Below, one piece after another: positions 25,680 to 33,973 of a DNA stretch of 36,937 nt. Source of the DNA: Pseudomonadota bacterium (GTDB lineage Bacteria > Pseudomonadota > Alphaproteobacteria > Acetobacterales > Acetobacteraceae). The notes under the pieces were generated by a model that made no database searches, was not told where the DNA came from, and saw nothing but the letters and a program-made list of their open reading frames with translations. Each line of letters begins with the position of its first letter. The first letter of the stretch is position 1. The position numbers and the translations under genes were made by a program. The stretch covers positions 1 to 36,937 of the forward strand of contig JAJZGI010000020.1 of assembly GCA_021798575.1 (NCBI GenBank). The letters run 5' to 3'.

Positions 25680-26609
25680 TCAATTTTTCGGTGCAGGCGC
25701 GGGCGGGGTCAGCACGTAGTTGGTCACCACCGCGCCGCTCGCACCGAGTGGTGGTTCGGCCTTGCCGTTTTTGATAATCTCGGTGCCACCGGCGTTGCCG
25801 GTGATCAACGTCAGCCCGGCTTCGTCGGGCACCGGCCAGCTCTGCCCGGCCTGTAGCAGCTTGCTGAACAGGATATTGCCTGTGGCGTCCTGCACTTCAA
25901 CCCAGCTGTCCGCGGTGGCCATAATCGTCTCGCCCGAGACCAATGGCGGGGCGGGCAGGCCGGGCGCAGGCGTCGCGGCAGGCGCGGGCTTCGCGGCAGG
26001 CGCGGTCGATGGTGCGGGCTTTGCCGTGGCGGGCGTGCTCACCGCGGACGTCGCATTCACAGCCACGGCCTTGGCCGGCGCTGGCGCGGTTTTTTTGAGC
26101 GGCGGCGCAGCGGCAGGCGCTATCACCGCTTTGGGCGCCGGTGGCTTGGGGGGCAGCGCCAGCGGCGCCAGCTGCACCGGCACGCTCGGTATGCTCTGGG
26201 CCAGGCGGCGTTCATGCGCCGTGTGTAGGTACCACAGCCCGTAGCCCAGCACCACGAGCGCCGCGCACAGCAGCACCACCGGGTTGGTCGGCAGGGCGCG
26301 GTCGGGCACCGGGGCCAGAAAACTCAATTCGGTCTTGGGCGGGCTGCCCATGCCGCCGGAATCGCGGAAGCGCCGCAGGATCTCATCGGCATCCAGCCCC
26401 AGCGCCTGCGCATAGCTGCGCACAAAGCCGGTCTGGTAGGCAGGTCCAGGTAGCGCCGCCAGCTCGCCACGCTCGATAGCCTCGAGGAAGGTGAGGCGGA
26501 TACACAGGCCCTCCGCGACATCCGCCAGCTTCCAGCCCAGCCGCTCGCGCACCTCGCGCAACCCGGCGCCCACCTGGCCGGTGCCTGCGCGCTGCTCTGG
26601 CTCTCTCAT
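25680..26609 (-). CDS. RodZ-like protein (helix-turn-helix, membrane helix, DUF4115)
   Basis: Bitopic membrane protein of 309 residues. A cytoplasmic Xre-type helix-turn-helix domain (about 12-85, [20 protein letters not shown] onward) is followed by one membrane helix (about 109-128), a long Pro/Ala-rich periplasmic linker (about 145-225) and a C-terminal DUF4115 domain ([19 protein letters not shown]...). This is the RodZ architecture; RodZ links MreB to the envelope in rod-shaped cells. The rodZ-ispG-hisS order, also seen in E. coli, supports the call. ATG 26609 has AAGAGA upstream; ATG 26636 would add nine residues and has no spaced site. Confidence 0.85.
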   Translation of the reverse strand: MREPEQRAGTGQVGAGLREVRERLGWKLADVAEGLCIRLTFLEAIERGELAALPGPAYQTGFVRSYAQALGLDADEILRRFRDSGGMGSPPKTELSFLAPVPDRALPTNPVVLLCAALVVLGYGLWYLHTAHERRLAQSIPSVPVQLAPLALPPKPPAPKAVIAPAAAPPLKKTAPAPAKAVAVNATSAVSTPATAKPAPSTAPAAKPAPAATPAPGLPAPPLVSGETIMATADSWVEVQDATGNILFSKLLQAGQSWPVPDEAGLTLITGNAGGTEIIKNGKAEPPLGASGAVVTNYVLTPPAPAPKN

Positions 26610-26687
26610 CCTCGTCTCTTGGCTGTACTCTGGCATCCTGCGGGGGTTTTATACCGGCGGCATGGATTACGCCACCTTTCAAACCTG

Positions 26688-28949
26688 CTAAACCGGCAGA
26701 TGATGTTCGCGCGCCCAGGCCGCCAGCGGCTCGCGGATGCTCCCGCCTGCCGCTCCGGCCCGGCGCAGCTCGCGCAGCACCGGCCGCAGCGCGTCCAGAT
26801 CCGCCTCCACGAGCAGCGCCTTCACCGGCAGAATCGCGTTGCCGGACATCGAGAGCGTGGTAACGCCGATGGCGGCGAAGGCGAGCGCATCCAGCGGCCG
26901 CCCGGCGGCCTCGCCGCACAGCGAGAGCGGCACGCCAGCCTCATTGCAGGCCATCACCAGCCGCTCCAGCATCTCCAGCACCGGGGCGCTCAGCGTGTCG
27001 TAGCGTGCCGCCAGCTCCGGTGTCCCACGGTCGGCGGCGAACAGAAATTGCATCAGATCATTCGTGCCGACGGAGATGAAATCCGTCTCCGCCAGCAGCC
27101 CCGGCAGCTGGAACAGCAGGGATGGCACTTCGATCATCGTGCCGGCCTCCAGCCGTTCCGGGCTGGGGCGGATCCGCGCCGCCTCCGCCTCCAACAGGTC
27201 CCGCGCGGCGCGGAACTCCTCCACCGTCGCGACCATGGGGAACATGATCGAGAGCGGGCGGCCCTGCGCGCCCAGCAGCAAGGCCCGGAGCTGGCGGCGC
27301 AAAATCGCCGGGCGGTCCAGCCCGACCCGCAAGGAGCGCCAGCCCATCGCCGGGTTCTCCTCGGTCTGGATAGCCTCGCCGGGCAGCACCTTGTCGGCGC
27401 CCAGGTCCAGCGTGCGGAACTGCACGCGCTTGCCCCGGGCGCGGTCCAGCACCCGGCCATATTCGGCGGCTTGGCCCGCCACATCGGGGATTCCACCCGC
27501 CGCCAGCGCCGCAATCTCGGTGCGGTACAGGCCGATCCCATCGGCGCCGGTGCGCTCCATCTGGTCCAGCTCCAGCGCCAGGCCGACATTCAGCATCAGG
27601 CATATCGCGGTGCCATCGCGGGTCACGGCGGGCACATCCCGGTAGGCCGCCAGCGCCGCTGCGCGCACCTCGTGCGCGGCCAGGGCTCGCTCATACACCT
27701 CCAGCACCTCGCGTTCGGGCCGCAGGATCAGCGTGGCGCCCTCGGCGTCCAGCAGCGCGTCGTCCCCCTCGCGCGCCGCCTCCACCGCGCCGCGCTCCAC
27801 CGCCAGCGCCGGGATTCCCAGCGCCCGCGCCAGAATCGCGGCGTGGCCGGAGGCGCTCGCCTCCTCGATCGCGACGCCCGCGATCCCGCGTGAATGCCAG
27901 TCCAGCAGGTCCGCCGGGCCCAATCGGCGCACCAGCAGCAGATACCCATCGGCGCGCTCCGGCTTCGGCGCCATGCCGCCCAGCGCCACCATCAGCCGCC
28001 CGATCATATCCTCGATATCCGCCAGCCGCTCCCGCAGGTAAGGGTCGGCGATGCGCCGCATCCGCTCGCGCAAGGCCCGCGCCACCTTGTCCACCGCCGT
28101 CTCGGCGGTGAGCCCATCGCCGATCGCCTGGCGCACCTGCGTCATCCATCCGGCGGACTGCGCCACCATCCGGTACGCCTCCAGCACGTCGCGCGGGGCG
28201 TTTCCGCCGGGTAGCGAGGCCGCGATCAGCCCGTCCAGGTTGCTGTTCGCCGTCTCGACGGCGCGCTCCAACCGCGTAAGCTCGGCCGCCGGGTCGTCGG
28301 TCAGCAGCCGGGCGATCGGCCCGGCCGCGCCATAGGCGAGGATCCTGCCGCGCGCGATCCCGGGTGAGAGCACGTGCCCGGCGTAACGCCGTGAGAGCGA
28401 GCCGGAGAATCCCTCCTCCGGCAGGTCGGTCGCTCCGGCGGCGGCCAGAATCTCCGCGAGCAGCATGGCAACCGTCGCCATCGCCTCGGCCTCCACCGCG
28501 GCGAACACCCTGGCCTGGCGCGACATCACGCCCAGCACACCCAAAATGCGTCCGGCGCGCTTCACCGGCACCGCGAGCATCGAGGCCATGGCGTCCTCGC
28601 CGATCTCGGCGCGGTACACATAGCGCGGGTGGTTCTGCGCGTCGGCGAGGTTGAGCGCGTCGCCCGAGGCGGCGACGATCCCGACGATTCCCTCACCAAC
28701 CCGCAGCCTGGTGCGCCCCACGGCGCTCACATTCAGCCCATAGGTCGCGGCTAGTTCCAGCACCTCTCCCGCGCGGGCGACATAGATCATGCTGGCGTCG
28801 CCCGCCAGTTCCTCGGCCACCAGCCGGGCGATATCCGGCAGGCTCGCCGCACCGGAGGCCAATGCCTCGCGCAGCCGGGCGAACAGCCCGCGCGCATCCG
28901 CGAATTTGGGCCGTCTACGCCGGTTGGGCGGGCTAGACGCTCTGGCCAC
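26688..28949 (-). CDS. ptsP: Nitrogen PTS enzyme I (PEP-protein phosphotransferase PtsP)
   Basis: First phosphoryl-transfer protein of the PTS-Ntr regulatory chain; takes phosphate from PEP and passes it to NPr. The 753 residues have an N-terminal GAF domain (about 30-170), then the EI core: phospho-histidine His369 in SGHAAILARALGIP, the PEP-binding barrel with GLYRTE, FRTLDLGADK, MFPMVATVEE and SVGTNDLMQF, and catalytic Cys678 in LCGEAAGRP. The GAF domain distinguishes it from sugar-PTS EI. The start is GTG 28949, overlapping the upstream gene by 17 bases. In alphaproteobacteria it usually follows lysC directly; here one gene intervenes. npr and ptsN are not in the window. Confidence 0.95.
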   Translation of the reverse strand: MARASSPPNRRRRPKFADARGLFARLREALASGAASLPDIARLVAEELAGDASMIYVARAGEVLELAATYGLNVSAVGRTRLRVGEGIVGIVAASGDALNLADAQNHPRYVYRAEIGEDAMASMLAVPVKRAGRILGVLGVMSRQARVFAAVEAEAMATVAMLLAEILAAAGATDLPEEGFSGSLSRRYAGHVLSPGIARGRILAYGAAGPIARLLTDDPAAELTRLERAVETANSNLDGLIAASLPGGNAPRDVLEAYRMVAQSAGWMTQVRQAIGDGLTAETAVDKVARALRERMRRIADPYLRERLADIEDMIGRLMVALGGMAPKPERADGYLLLVRRLGPADLLDWHSRGIAGVAIEEASASGHAAILARALGIPALAVERGAVEAAREGDDALLDAEGATLILRPEREVLEVYERALAAHEVRAAALAAYRDVPAVTRDGTAICLMLNVGLALELDQMERTGADGIGLYRTEIAALAAGGIPDVAGQAAEYGRVLDRARGKRVQFRTLDLGADKVLPGEAIQTEENPAMGWRSLRVGLDRPAILRRQLRALLLGAQGRPLSIMFPMVATVEEFRAARDLLEAEAARIRPSPERLEAGTMIEVPSLLFQLPGLLAETDFISVGTNDLMQFLFAADRGTPELAARYDTLSAPVLEMLERLVMACNEAGVPLSLCGEAAGRPLDALAFAAIGVTTLSMSGNAILPVKALLVEADLDALRPVLRELRRAGAAGGSIREPLAAWAREHHLPV

Positions 28950-29979
28950 GCGCCACCAGCGCGGCGACGGCCTGGGCCTTCAATTCCGCCAGAATCTCGC
29001 CCACAGGCTGCACCGTTTTCACCATGCCGACCGACTGCCCCGCCATCACCGAGCCATTTTCCACATCGCCGTCGATCACCGCGCGGCGCAGCGCGCCCGC
29101 CCAGAAATGCTCGATGGCGAGCTGCGCGGCGGTCTTGTCCAGCGCCCCGGACTGGAACCGGCCGATCACCTCGGCCTGATGGAGGAGGAATTTTTTCGTG
29201 CCCGCATTCACCAGCCCGCGCACGGGAATAACCGGGAAGCGCTCATCGAGCTGGATGGAGGGAATGGCGTCCCGCGCATTGGCGGACAAAAAGGCTTTCT
29301 TGAAGTTCCTGTGCGCGATGCTCTCGACCGAGGCGGCAAAGCGCGTGCCGAGCTGCGCCCCGGCGGCACCCATCTCCAGGTATCCCACAATCGCCTCGCC
29401 GCGCCCCAGCCCGCCCGCTACAAACACGGGCACCTCACGGATATGCGGCAGGATCTCCTGCGCTAGCACGGTGAGCGAGACCGGGCCGATGTGCCCACCG
29501 GCCTCCGAGCCCTCGATCACCAGCGCATCCACGCCGGATTTGATGAAGCGCCTGGCCAGCACGAGCGCGGGCGCGAAGGCGATGAGCCTGGCGCCGCCAT
29601 CCTTCACGGCGCGCACCGCCGGGCCGGGCGGAATCCCGCCCGCCAGCACCACATGCCCCACTTTGGCACGGACACACACCTGCACGAGGTCATTCAGCTG
29701 CGGATGCATCGTGATCAGGTTCACGCCAAAGGGCCTGTCCGTCATCGCCTGGGTCGCGACGATCTCGGCCTCTAGCAGGGCAGGCGGCATCGCCCCGCAG
29801 GCGATCACGCCAAAGCCACCGGCGTTGGAGATCGCGGCGACCAGATGCCGCTCGGAGACCCAGCTCATCGCCCCGCCCATGATCGCGAGTTCGGTGCCCA
29901 GAAACGCCGCACCGCGGGCCTGCAGGGCGGCGAATTCCGCCTCGCCGGCCGGTACCTCGCGTTCAGGCATCGAGGTCAT
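28933..29979 (-). CDS. Nitronate monooxygenase family protein
   Basis: FMN-dependent TIM-barrel enzyme of the 2-nitropropane dioxygenase/nitronate monooxygenase family, 348 residues. It shows GGAMSWVSERHLVAAISNAGGFG, the catalytic-His signature EGSEAGGHIG (His163) and the FMN phosphate-binding GGLGRGEAIVGYLEMGAAG. Such proteins oxidise alkyl nitronates or act as FMN-dependent enoyl reductases; which applies here is not visible. It overlaps lysC and ptsP by 17 bases each, if the starts are right (ATG 29970 is an alternative), and splits a usual pair. Confidence 0.9.
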   Translation of the reverse strand: MTSMPEREVPAGEAEFAALQARGAAFLGTELAIMGGAMSWVSERHLVAAISNAGGFGVIACGAMPPALLEAEIVATQAMTDRPFGVNLITMHPQLNDLVQVCVRAKVGHVVLAGGIPPGPAVRAVKDGGARLIAFAPALVLARRFIKSGVDALVIEGSEAGGHIGPVSLTVLAQEILPHIREVPVFVAGGLGRGEAIVGYLEMGAAGAQLGTRFAASVESIAHRNFKKAFLSANARDAIPSIQLDERFPVIPVRGLVNAGTKKFLLHQAEVIGRFQSGALDKTAAQLAIEHFWAGALRRAVIDGDVENGSVMAGQSVGMVKTVQPVGEILAELKAQAVAALVARGQSV

Positions 29980-31177
29980 AGGCGGTATGCAGCGCGCGCA
30001 CCGCGAGCTCGGTATATTCCGCCGCCACCAGCACGCTTACCTTGATCTCGCTGGTCGAGATCACCTGGATATTGATCCCGCGCTCGGCCAGGGTGTGGAA
30101 CATGGTGCCTGCTACCCCGGCGTGGCTGCGCATCCCAACCCCCACCACGGAGAGCTTGGCGACATTCTGGTCGGTCGTGATCTCAACAAAGCCGATCCGC
30201 TCGCGTGCCTGCTCCAGCACCGCGTTGGCGCGCGCGAAGTCCGCCTTGCCCACGGTGAAGGTCATGTCGGTCGTTCCATCCTCCGCCACATTCTGCACGA
30301 TCATATCGACATTGATATGCGCCTCGGCCAGTGGCACAAATATGGCGGCGGCAATCCCGGGCCGATCCGGCACCCGGCGCACGGTTATCTTGGCTTCATC
30401 GCGTGAATAGGCGATTCCGGCTACGATCTCTTGTTCCACGACCTCATCCTCATCAACAACCATGGTTCCCGGCGCATCGCTGAAACTGGAGCGCACCTGC
30501 ACCCGCACCCGCTCCTTCATCGCCAGCTCGACCGAGCGTGTCTGCAACACCTTCGCCCCCACCGAGGCCAGTTCCAGCATCTCCTCATAGGTGATCCTGG
30601 CCAGCTTGCGGGCCTGCGGCACGATTCGGGGGTCGGTTGTATAAACCCCGTCCACATCGGTATAAATATCGCACCGGTCAGCCCCCAGCGCCGCCGCCAG
30701 CGCCACGGCGGAGGTGTCCGAGCCACCGCGCCCCAGCGTGGTGATCCGGTTGTCCGGGCCGATCCCCTGGAACCCTGCTACCACCGGCGTCTGCCCCTGG
30801 CCCATGCGGCTGAGCAGTTCCTCACTCTCGATCGCGTCGATCCGCGCCTTGCCGTGCTGCCCGTCGGTCTCCACGGCGATCTGCCAGCCCATCCAGCTGC
30901 GGGCGTCCACGCCCAGGTTCTGTAGCGCGATCGCCACCAGCCCGGCGGTCACCTGCTCCCCGGTCGCGACCACCGCGTCATATTCACGCGCGTCGAACAG
31001 GCTGGAGAGCTTCTGGCACCAGTCCACGAGCTGGTTGGTCGTGCCCGCCATGGCGGAGACGACCACGGCGACCTCATCGCCCGCGTCCAGCTGTGCCTTC
31101 ACCCGCGCCGCGACATTGCGGATACGGTCCAGATCGGCGACGGAGGTGCCGCCGAATTTCATCACGATACGCGCCAT
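29963..31177 (-). CDS. lysC: Aspartokinase
   Basis: Phosphorylates aspartate, the first step to lysine, threonine, methionine and diaminopimelate. The 404 residues have the KFGGTSV nucleotide/aspartate motif (7-13), GRGGSDTSAVALAAALGA in the kinase domain and two C-terminal ACT domains for feedback control (VRRVPDRPGIAAAIF and VVGVGMRSHAGVAGTMF). The ATG at 31177 is preferred over the adjacent GTG 31180, as AGGTTAGG lies upstream. It is the first gene of the long minus-strand run and is divergent from ubiG with 65 bases between, an arrangement common in alphaproteobacteria. Confidence 0.97.
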   Translation of the reverse strand: MARIVMKFGGTSVADLDRIRNVAARVKAQLDAGDEVAVVVSAMAGTTNQLVDWCQKLSSLFDAREYDAVVATGEQVTAGLVAIALQNLGVDARSWMGWQIAVETDGQHGKARIDAIESEELLSRMGQGQTPVVAGFQGIGPDNRITTLGRGGSDTSAVALAAALGADRCDIYTDVDGVYTTDPRIVPQARKLARITYEEMLELASVGAKVLQTRSVELAMKERVRVQVRSSFSDAPGTMVVDEDEVVEQEIVAGIAYSRDEAKITVRRVPDRPGIAAAIFVPLAEAHINVDMIVQNVAEDGTTDMTFTVGKADFARANAVLEQARERIGFVEITTDQNVAKLSVVGVGMRSHAGVAGTMFHTLAERGINIQVISTSEIKVSVLVAAEYTELAVRALHTAYDLDA

Positions 31178-31242
31178 CACTCTGCCTAACCTTGTGGAAT
31201 TCCGCCCGGTGCGTCACATAACCGCCAGGGAGGGAGCGCGCA

Positions 31243-31947
31243 ATGCAGACTGATTCCGTGAAGCCCGATGAGATCGCCCGGTTCGACGCGCTGGCGGCCC
31301 GCTGGTGGGACGCTAACGGCCCGATGCGCCCGCTGCACCTGATGAACCCGCCTCGCGCCGCCTGGGTACTGGCACGCATCCGCGCCAGATTTTCGGGTGT
31401 TGTGCGCGTGCTTGATATCGGCTGCGGCGCCGGGCTGCTGGCCGAGGCGCTGGCCAAAGCGGGCTGCGACGTTTTGGGGCTGGACGCGGGGGCGGACGTC
31501 ATCAAAGCGGCCCAGGCCCACGCCGCCGGCCAGGGCCTGCGTCTCGCCTACCGCACCGGCACCGCCGAGGCGTTGGCGGCGGAGGGTCAAAAATTCCCCG
31601 TCATCACGGCGCTGGAGGTCATCGAGCACGTCGCCGACCCGGCTGGCTTCGTCGCCACCCTGGCCGGCATGCTGGAGCCCGGCGGCCTGCTGTTCCTCTC
31701 CACGCTCAACCGCACCGCGCGCTCCTATCTCATCGCCAAGCTGGGTGCCGAGTATGTGCTCCGGCTGCTGCCCGTCGGCACGCATGAGTGGCGCCGGTTC
31801 ATCACCCCGGCGGAGCTCAGCGCGCACTGCCGCGCCGCCGGGCTGCGCGTTGAGGATACTGCCGGGCTGACCTTCAGCCCCTTGCGCGGCGGTTTTCACA
31901 TCTCGCGGGACAGTTCGGTGAACTACCTCGCCATGGCGGTCGCCTGA
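31243..31947 (+). CDS. ubiG: Ubiquinone biosynthesis O-methyltransferase UbiG
   Basis: SAM-dependent methyltransferase for both O-methylations of ubiquinone synthesis. The 234 residues begin with the family's FDALAARWWDANGPMRPLHLMNP, then the SAM motif LDIGCGAG (57-64), and later LNRTARSYLIAKLGAEYVLRLLP and GTHEWRRFITP, all UbiG-type. GGGAGGG is upstream of the ATG. It heads a plus-strand run with recO and parC. Confidence 0.97.
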   Translation: MQTDSVKPDEIARFDALAARWWDANGPMRPLHLMNPPRAAWVLARIRARFSGVVRVLDIGCGAGLLAEALAKAGCDVLGLDAGADVIKAAQAHAAGQGLRLAYRTGTAEALAAEGQKFPVITALEVIEHVADPAGFVATLAGMLEPGGLLFLSTLNRTARSYLIAKLGAEYVLRLLPVGTHEWRRFITPAELSAHCRAAGLRVEDTAGLTFSPLRGGFHISRDSSVNYLAMAVA

Positions 31948-31988
31948 GCGCGCTCGACAAACCCGGGCGCAGGCGGCAACAATAGGCG

Positions 31989-33254
31989 GTGCAACCCATA
32001 TCATCACCCTGGCAGTCGCAACTCCCGCAGGCGGTGCAGGACCATCTCGCGGAACAGCTCGACCCAGGCGCGTTCATCCCGGCCAGCGCCCGCCCCACGG
32101 TCATCACCGCGGCGCCACCGCCGCCGCCGCCGCCAACGCGGGCGCAGCGCCTCGCCGAAGCCACGGCGGGCAGGGTCGGGCTGGTCCAGGCCAGCCTGCC
32201 GGAGCTGCCCTATCCGCTGTGGCTGCGCGCGGGCACGGATGACGTGCAAGGGGCGCTGAAATGCCTGGATGCCAGCCCGGTCGCCATCCCCTACACGCCG
32301 CGCCGGATTCTCGAGATCGGCGCCGGTGCGGGCTATCGTAGTGTGGCGCTGGCATTGGCCTGGCCAGATGCCGAGATCCTCACCACCGAGCCAGACCCGT
32401 CCCTCCAGCGCGTTGCTCTGCTCAACACGCTGCCCTACGGCAACATCACCGCCACCTCCCTGGCGCTCAGCACCGATAACGCGCGCTACGGCATGACCGG
32501 CAGGCAGGGTGAGGCCGGGCGGCTCGCGCTGGCGCGCGATGATAGGGGACCGATCGTCGCGACCCAGCTCAAGAACCTCCTCTACTCGCGGGGCTGGAAC
32601 GCGGTGGATACCGTCATCATCACGCCCGACGCCGCGTCGGACCATCTGCTGCGCGTCCCCTGGCCCGCCAGCGTGCGGCTGCTCGCGGTGGAGACCGGCG
32701 GTGCGCCTTTGCACGAGGCGACCCAGCCGCGCTATCCGCCGGAGGGCTTCCTCACCGAGATCGTGGGCGACTACGTGCTGCAGCACCGCCGTATGCCGGA
32801 TATCAGCGCGCCGCCTGTCCGCCCGGTGCCGGTGTTCGATACGCAAGGCCCGGCGCAGGGAATGCGGCTGGAGCACATCGCCGTCGACCCGCCGGGCTTC
32901 TTCGCGCTCGGCGCCAACGGCTTCCGCCTGCATCCCAACGAGCCCGGCGCGCCGCTGGCCAGCGTCACGCTCACCCAATTCTGCCGCCGCTTCACCGAGC
33001 TGCATCTCACGCTGCGGGTCGTCCTGCCCACCGCCCGGCCGGTACGCCTGCGCGTCGCCCTCAACAGCCTGCCGGAGCATGAAACCCTGGCTGGCACCGT
33101 GGAGGCGCTGAACGGCGGCGAGAGCCGGGCCATCGCCATCAAGCTCCCCATCTATGAGGGCGCGTGCGAACTCGTGTTCACGGCGGAGATGGCGAAATTT
33201 GAGTATTCCAACGCGGGCGCATGGGCCGAGATCGTGGCCGCCGCCTTCATTTGA
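31989..33254 (+). CDS. Unrecognised protein with SAM-methyltransferase-like domain
   Basis: 421 residues, no family I can name. Residues 1-60 are likely flexible and hold seven prolines in a row (43-49). Residues about 105-265 look like a Rossmann methyltransferase core: RRILEIGAGAGYRSVALALAWPDA is followed by an acidic residue at the end of the next strand (LTTEPDP), as in FkbM-type enzymes. The C-terminal 150 residues (from about 285) appear beta-rich and contain no motif known to me. The start is GTG 31989 with only a weak AGGCGG upstream. It lies 41 bases after ubiG and abuts recO with no gap, so it is probably co-translated with recO. Its substrate is unknown; glycan or protein methylation is possible. 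Confidence 0.75.
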   Translation: MQPISSPWQSQLPQAVQDHLAEQLDPGAFIPASARPTVITAAPPPPPPPTRAQRLAEATAGRVGLVQASLPELPYPLWLRAGTDDVQGALKCLDASPVAIPYTPRRILEIGAGAGYRSVALALAWPDAEILTTEPDPSLQRVALLNTLPYGNITATSLALSTDNARYGMTGRQGEAGRLALARDDRGPIVATQLKNLLYSRGWNAVDTVIITPDAASDHLLRVPWPASVRLLAVETGGAPLHEATQPRYPPEGFLTEIVGDYVLQHRRMPDISAPPVRPVPVFDTQGPAQGMRLEHIAVDPPGFFALGANGFRLHPNEPGAPLASVTLTQFCRRFTELHLTLRVVLPTARPVRLRVALNSLPEHETLAGTVEALNGGESRAIAIKLPIYEGACELVFTAEMAKFEYSNAGAWAEIVAAAFI

Positions 33255-33971
33255 ATGGAATGGCAACACCCCGGCATCGTGCTGGAGACCATCCCCCATG
33301 GTGAGGGCGATTGCCTGGCGACCCTGCTCACGCCCCAGGGCACCTGGCGTGGCCTGGCGCGCGGTGGTGCGTCGCGCGGCCGGGCCGCCATCTGGCAGCC
33401 GGGTAATCTGCTCGCCGCCCGCTGGGTGGCGCGGCTCGAATCCCAGCTCGGCAGCTTCACCGGCGAGCTCGTGCATCCCGGCGCCGCGCTGGCGATGGAG
33501 TCCGAGCAAAATCTCGCGGTACTGAACGCCGCCTGCGCCCTGGCTTTGGGCGCGCTGCCCGAGCGGGAGCCGCATCCGGCGGTTTTCGCCGGGCTGGTGC
33601 GCCTGCTGGCGGGCATCAACCTCCCCGGCCACGCGCTGCCCAGCCTCGCCCACTGGGAACTCCTGCTACTGCGCGAGCTCGGCTTCGGGCTGGATTTCTC
33701 GGCGCCCGCCGGCGCGAACGACCGTCTGGCCTATGTCTCGCCGCGCACCGGTCGCGCCGTCACCCTCTCCCAGGCCGGGGAATGGGTGGACCGCCTATTG
33801 CCCCTGCCTGCGTTCCTGCTCGATGAATCCCAGCCCGGCCCGGCGGACTGCCTGGTGGCGCTCCACCTCACCGGGCATTTCTTCACCCGCGATGTCTTCG
33901 GCGCGCGCCACAAACCGCTTCCACCGGCGCGCGCGCGCCTCTATGATCTGCTGAACCGACCCCGGGAGTGA
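33255..33971 (+). CDS. recO: DNA repair protein RecO
   Basis: Recombination mediator that helps load RecA on SSB-coated DNA with RecR. The 238 residues have the N-terminal OB fold with the typical start [26 protein letters not shown], the [11 protein letters not shown] basic loop, and the helical C-terminal domain with [16 protein letters not shown], which is the family's clearest motif. The ATG directly follows the stop of the preceding gene. The parC start lies just past or within its stop. Confidence 0.93.
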   Translation: MEWQHPGIVLETIPHGEGDCLATLLTPQGTWRGLARGGASRGRAAIWQPGNLLAARWVARLESQLGSFTGELVHPGAALAMESEQNLAVLNAACALALGALPEREPHPAVFAGLVRLLAGINLPGHALPSLAHWELLLLRELGFGLDFSAPAGANDRLAYVSPRTGRAVTLSQAGEWVDRLLPLPAFLLDESQPGPADCLVALHLTGHFFTRDVFGARHKPLPPARARLYDLLNRPRE

Positions 33972-33973
33972 GC

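Noticed and set aside
26688-28949. Loss of the usual Thr-Ser-His in the PtsP phosphorylation site
   Set aside because: The site reads SGHAAILAR; the histidine itself and the rest of the EI motifs are present, so the change is within family variation and not a lost active site.
32004-33653. 549-residue minus-strand frame opposite the unrecognised gene and recO
   Set aside because: Considered because the plus-strand gene is unfamiliar. The plus frame has a SAM-type motif and fits gaplessly before recO; the minus frame crosses both genes and is compositionally a shadow.
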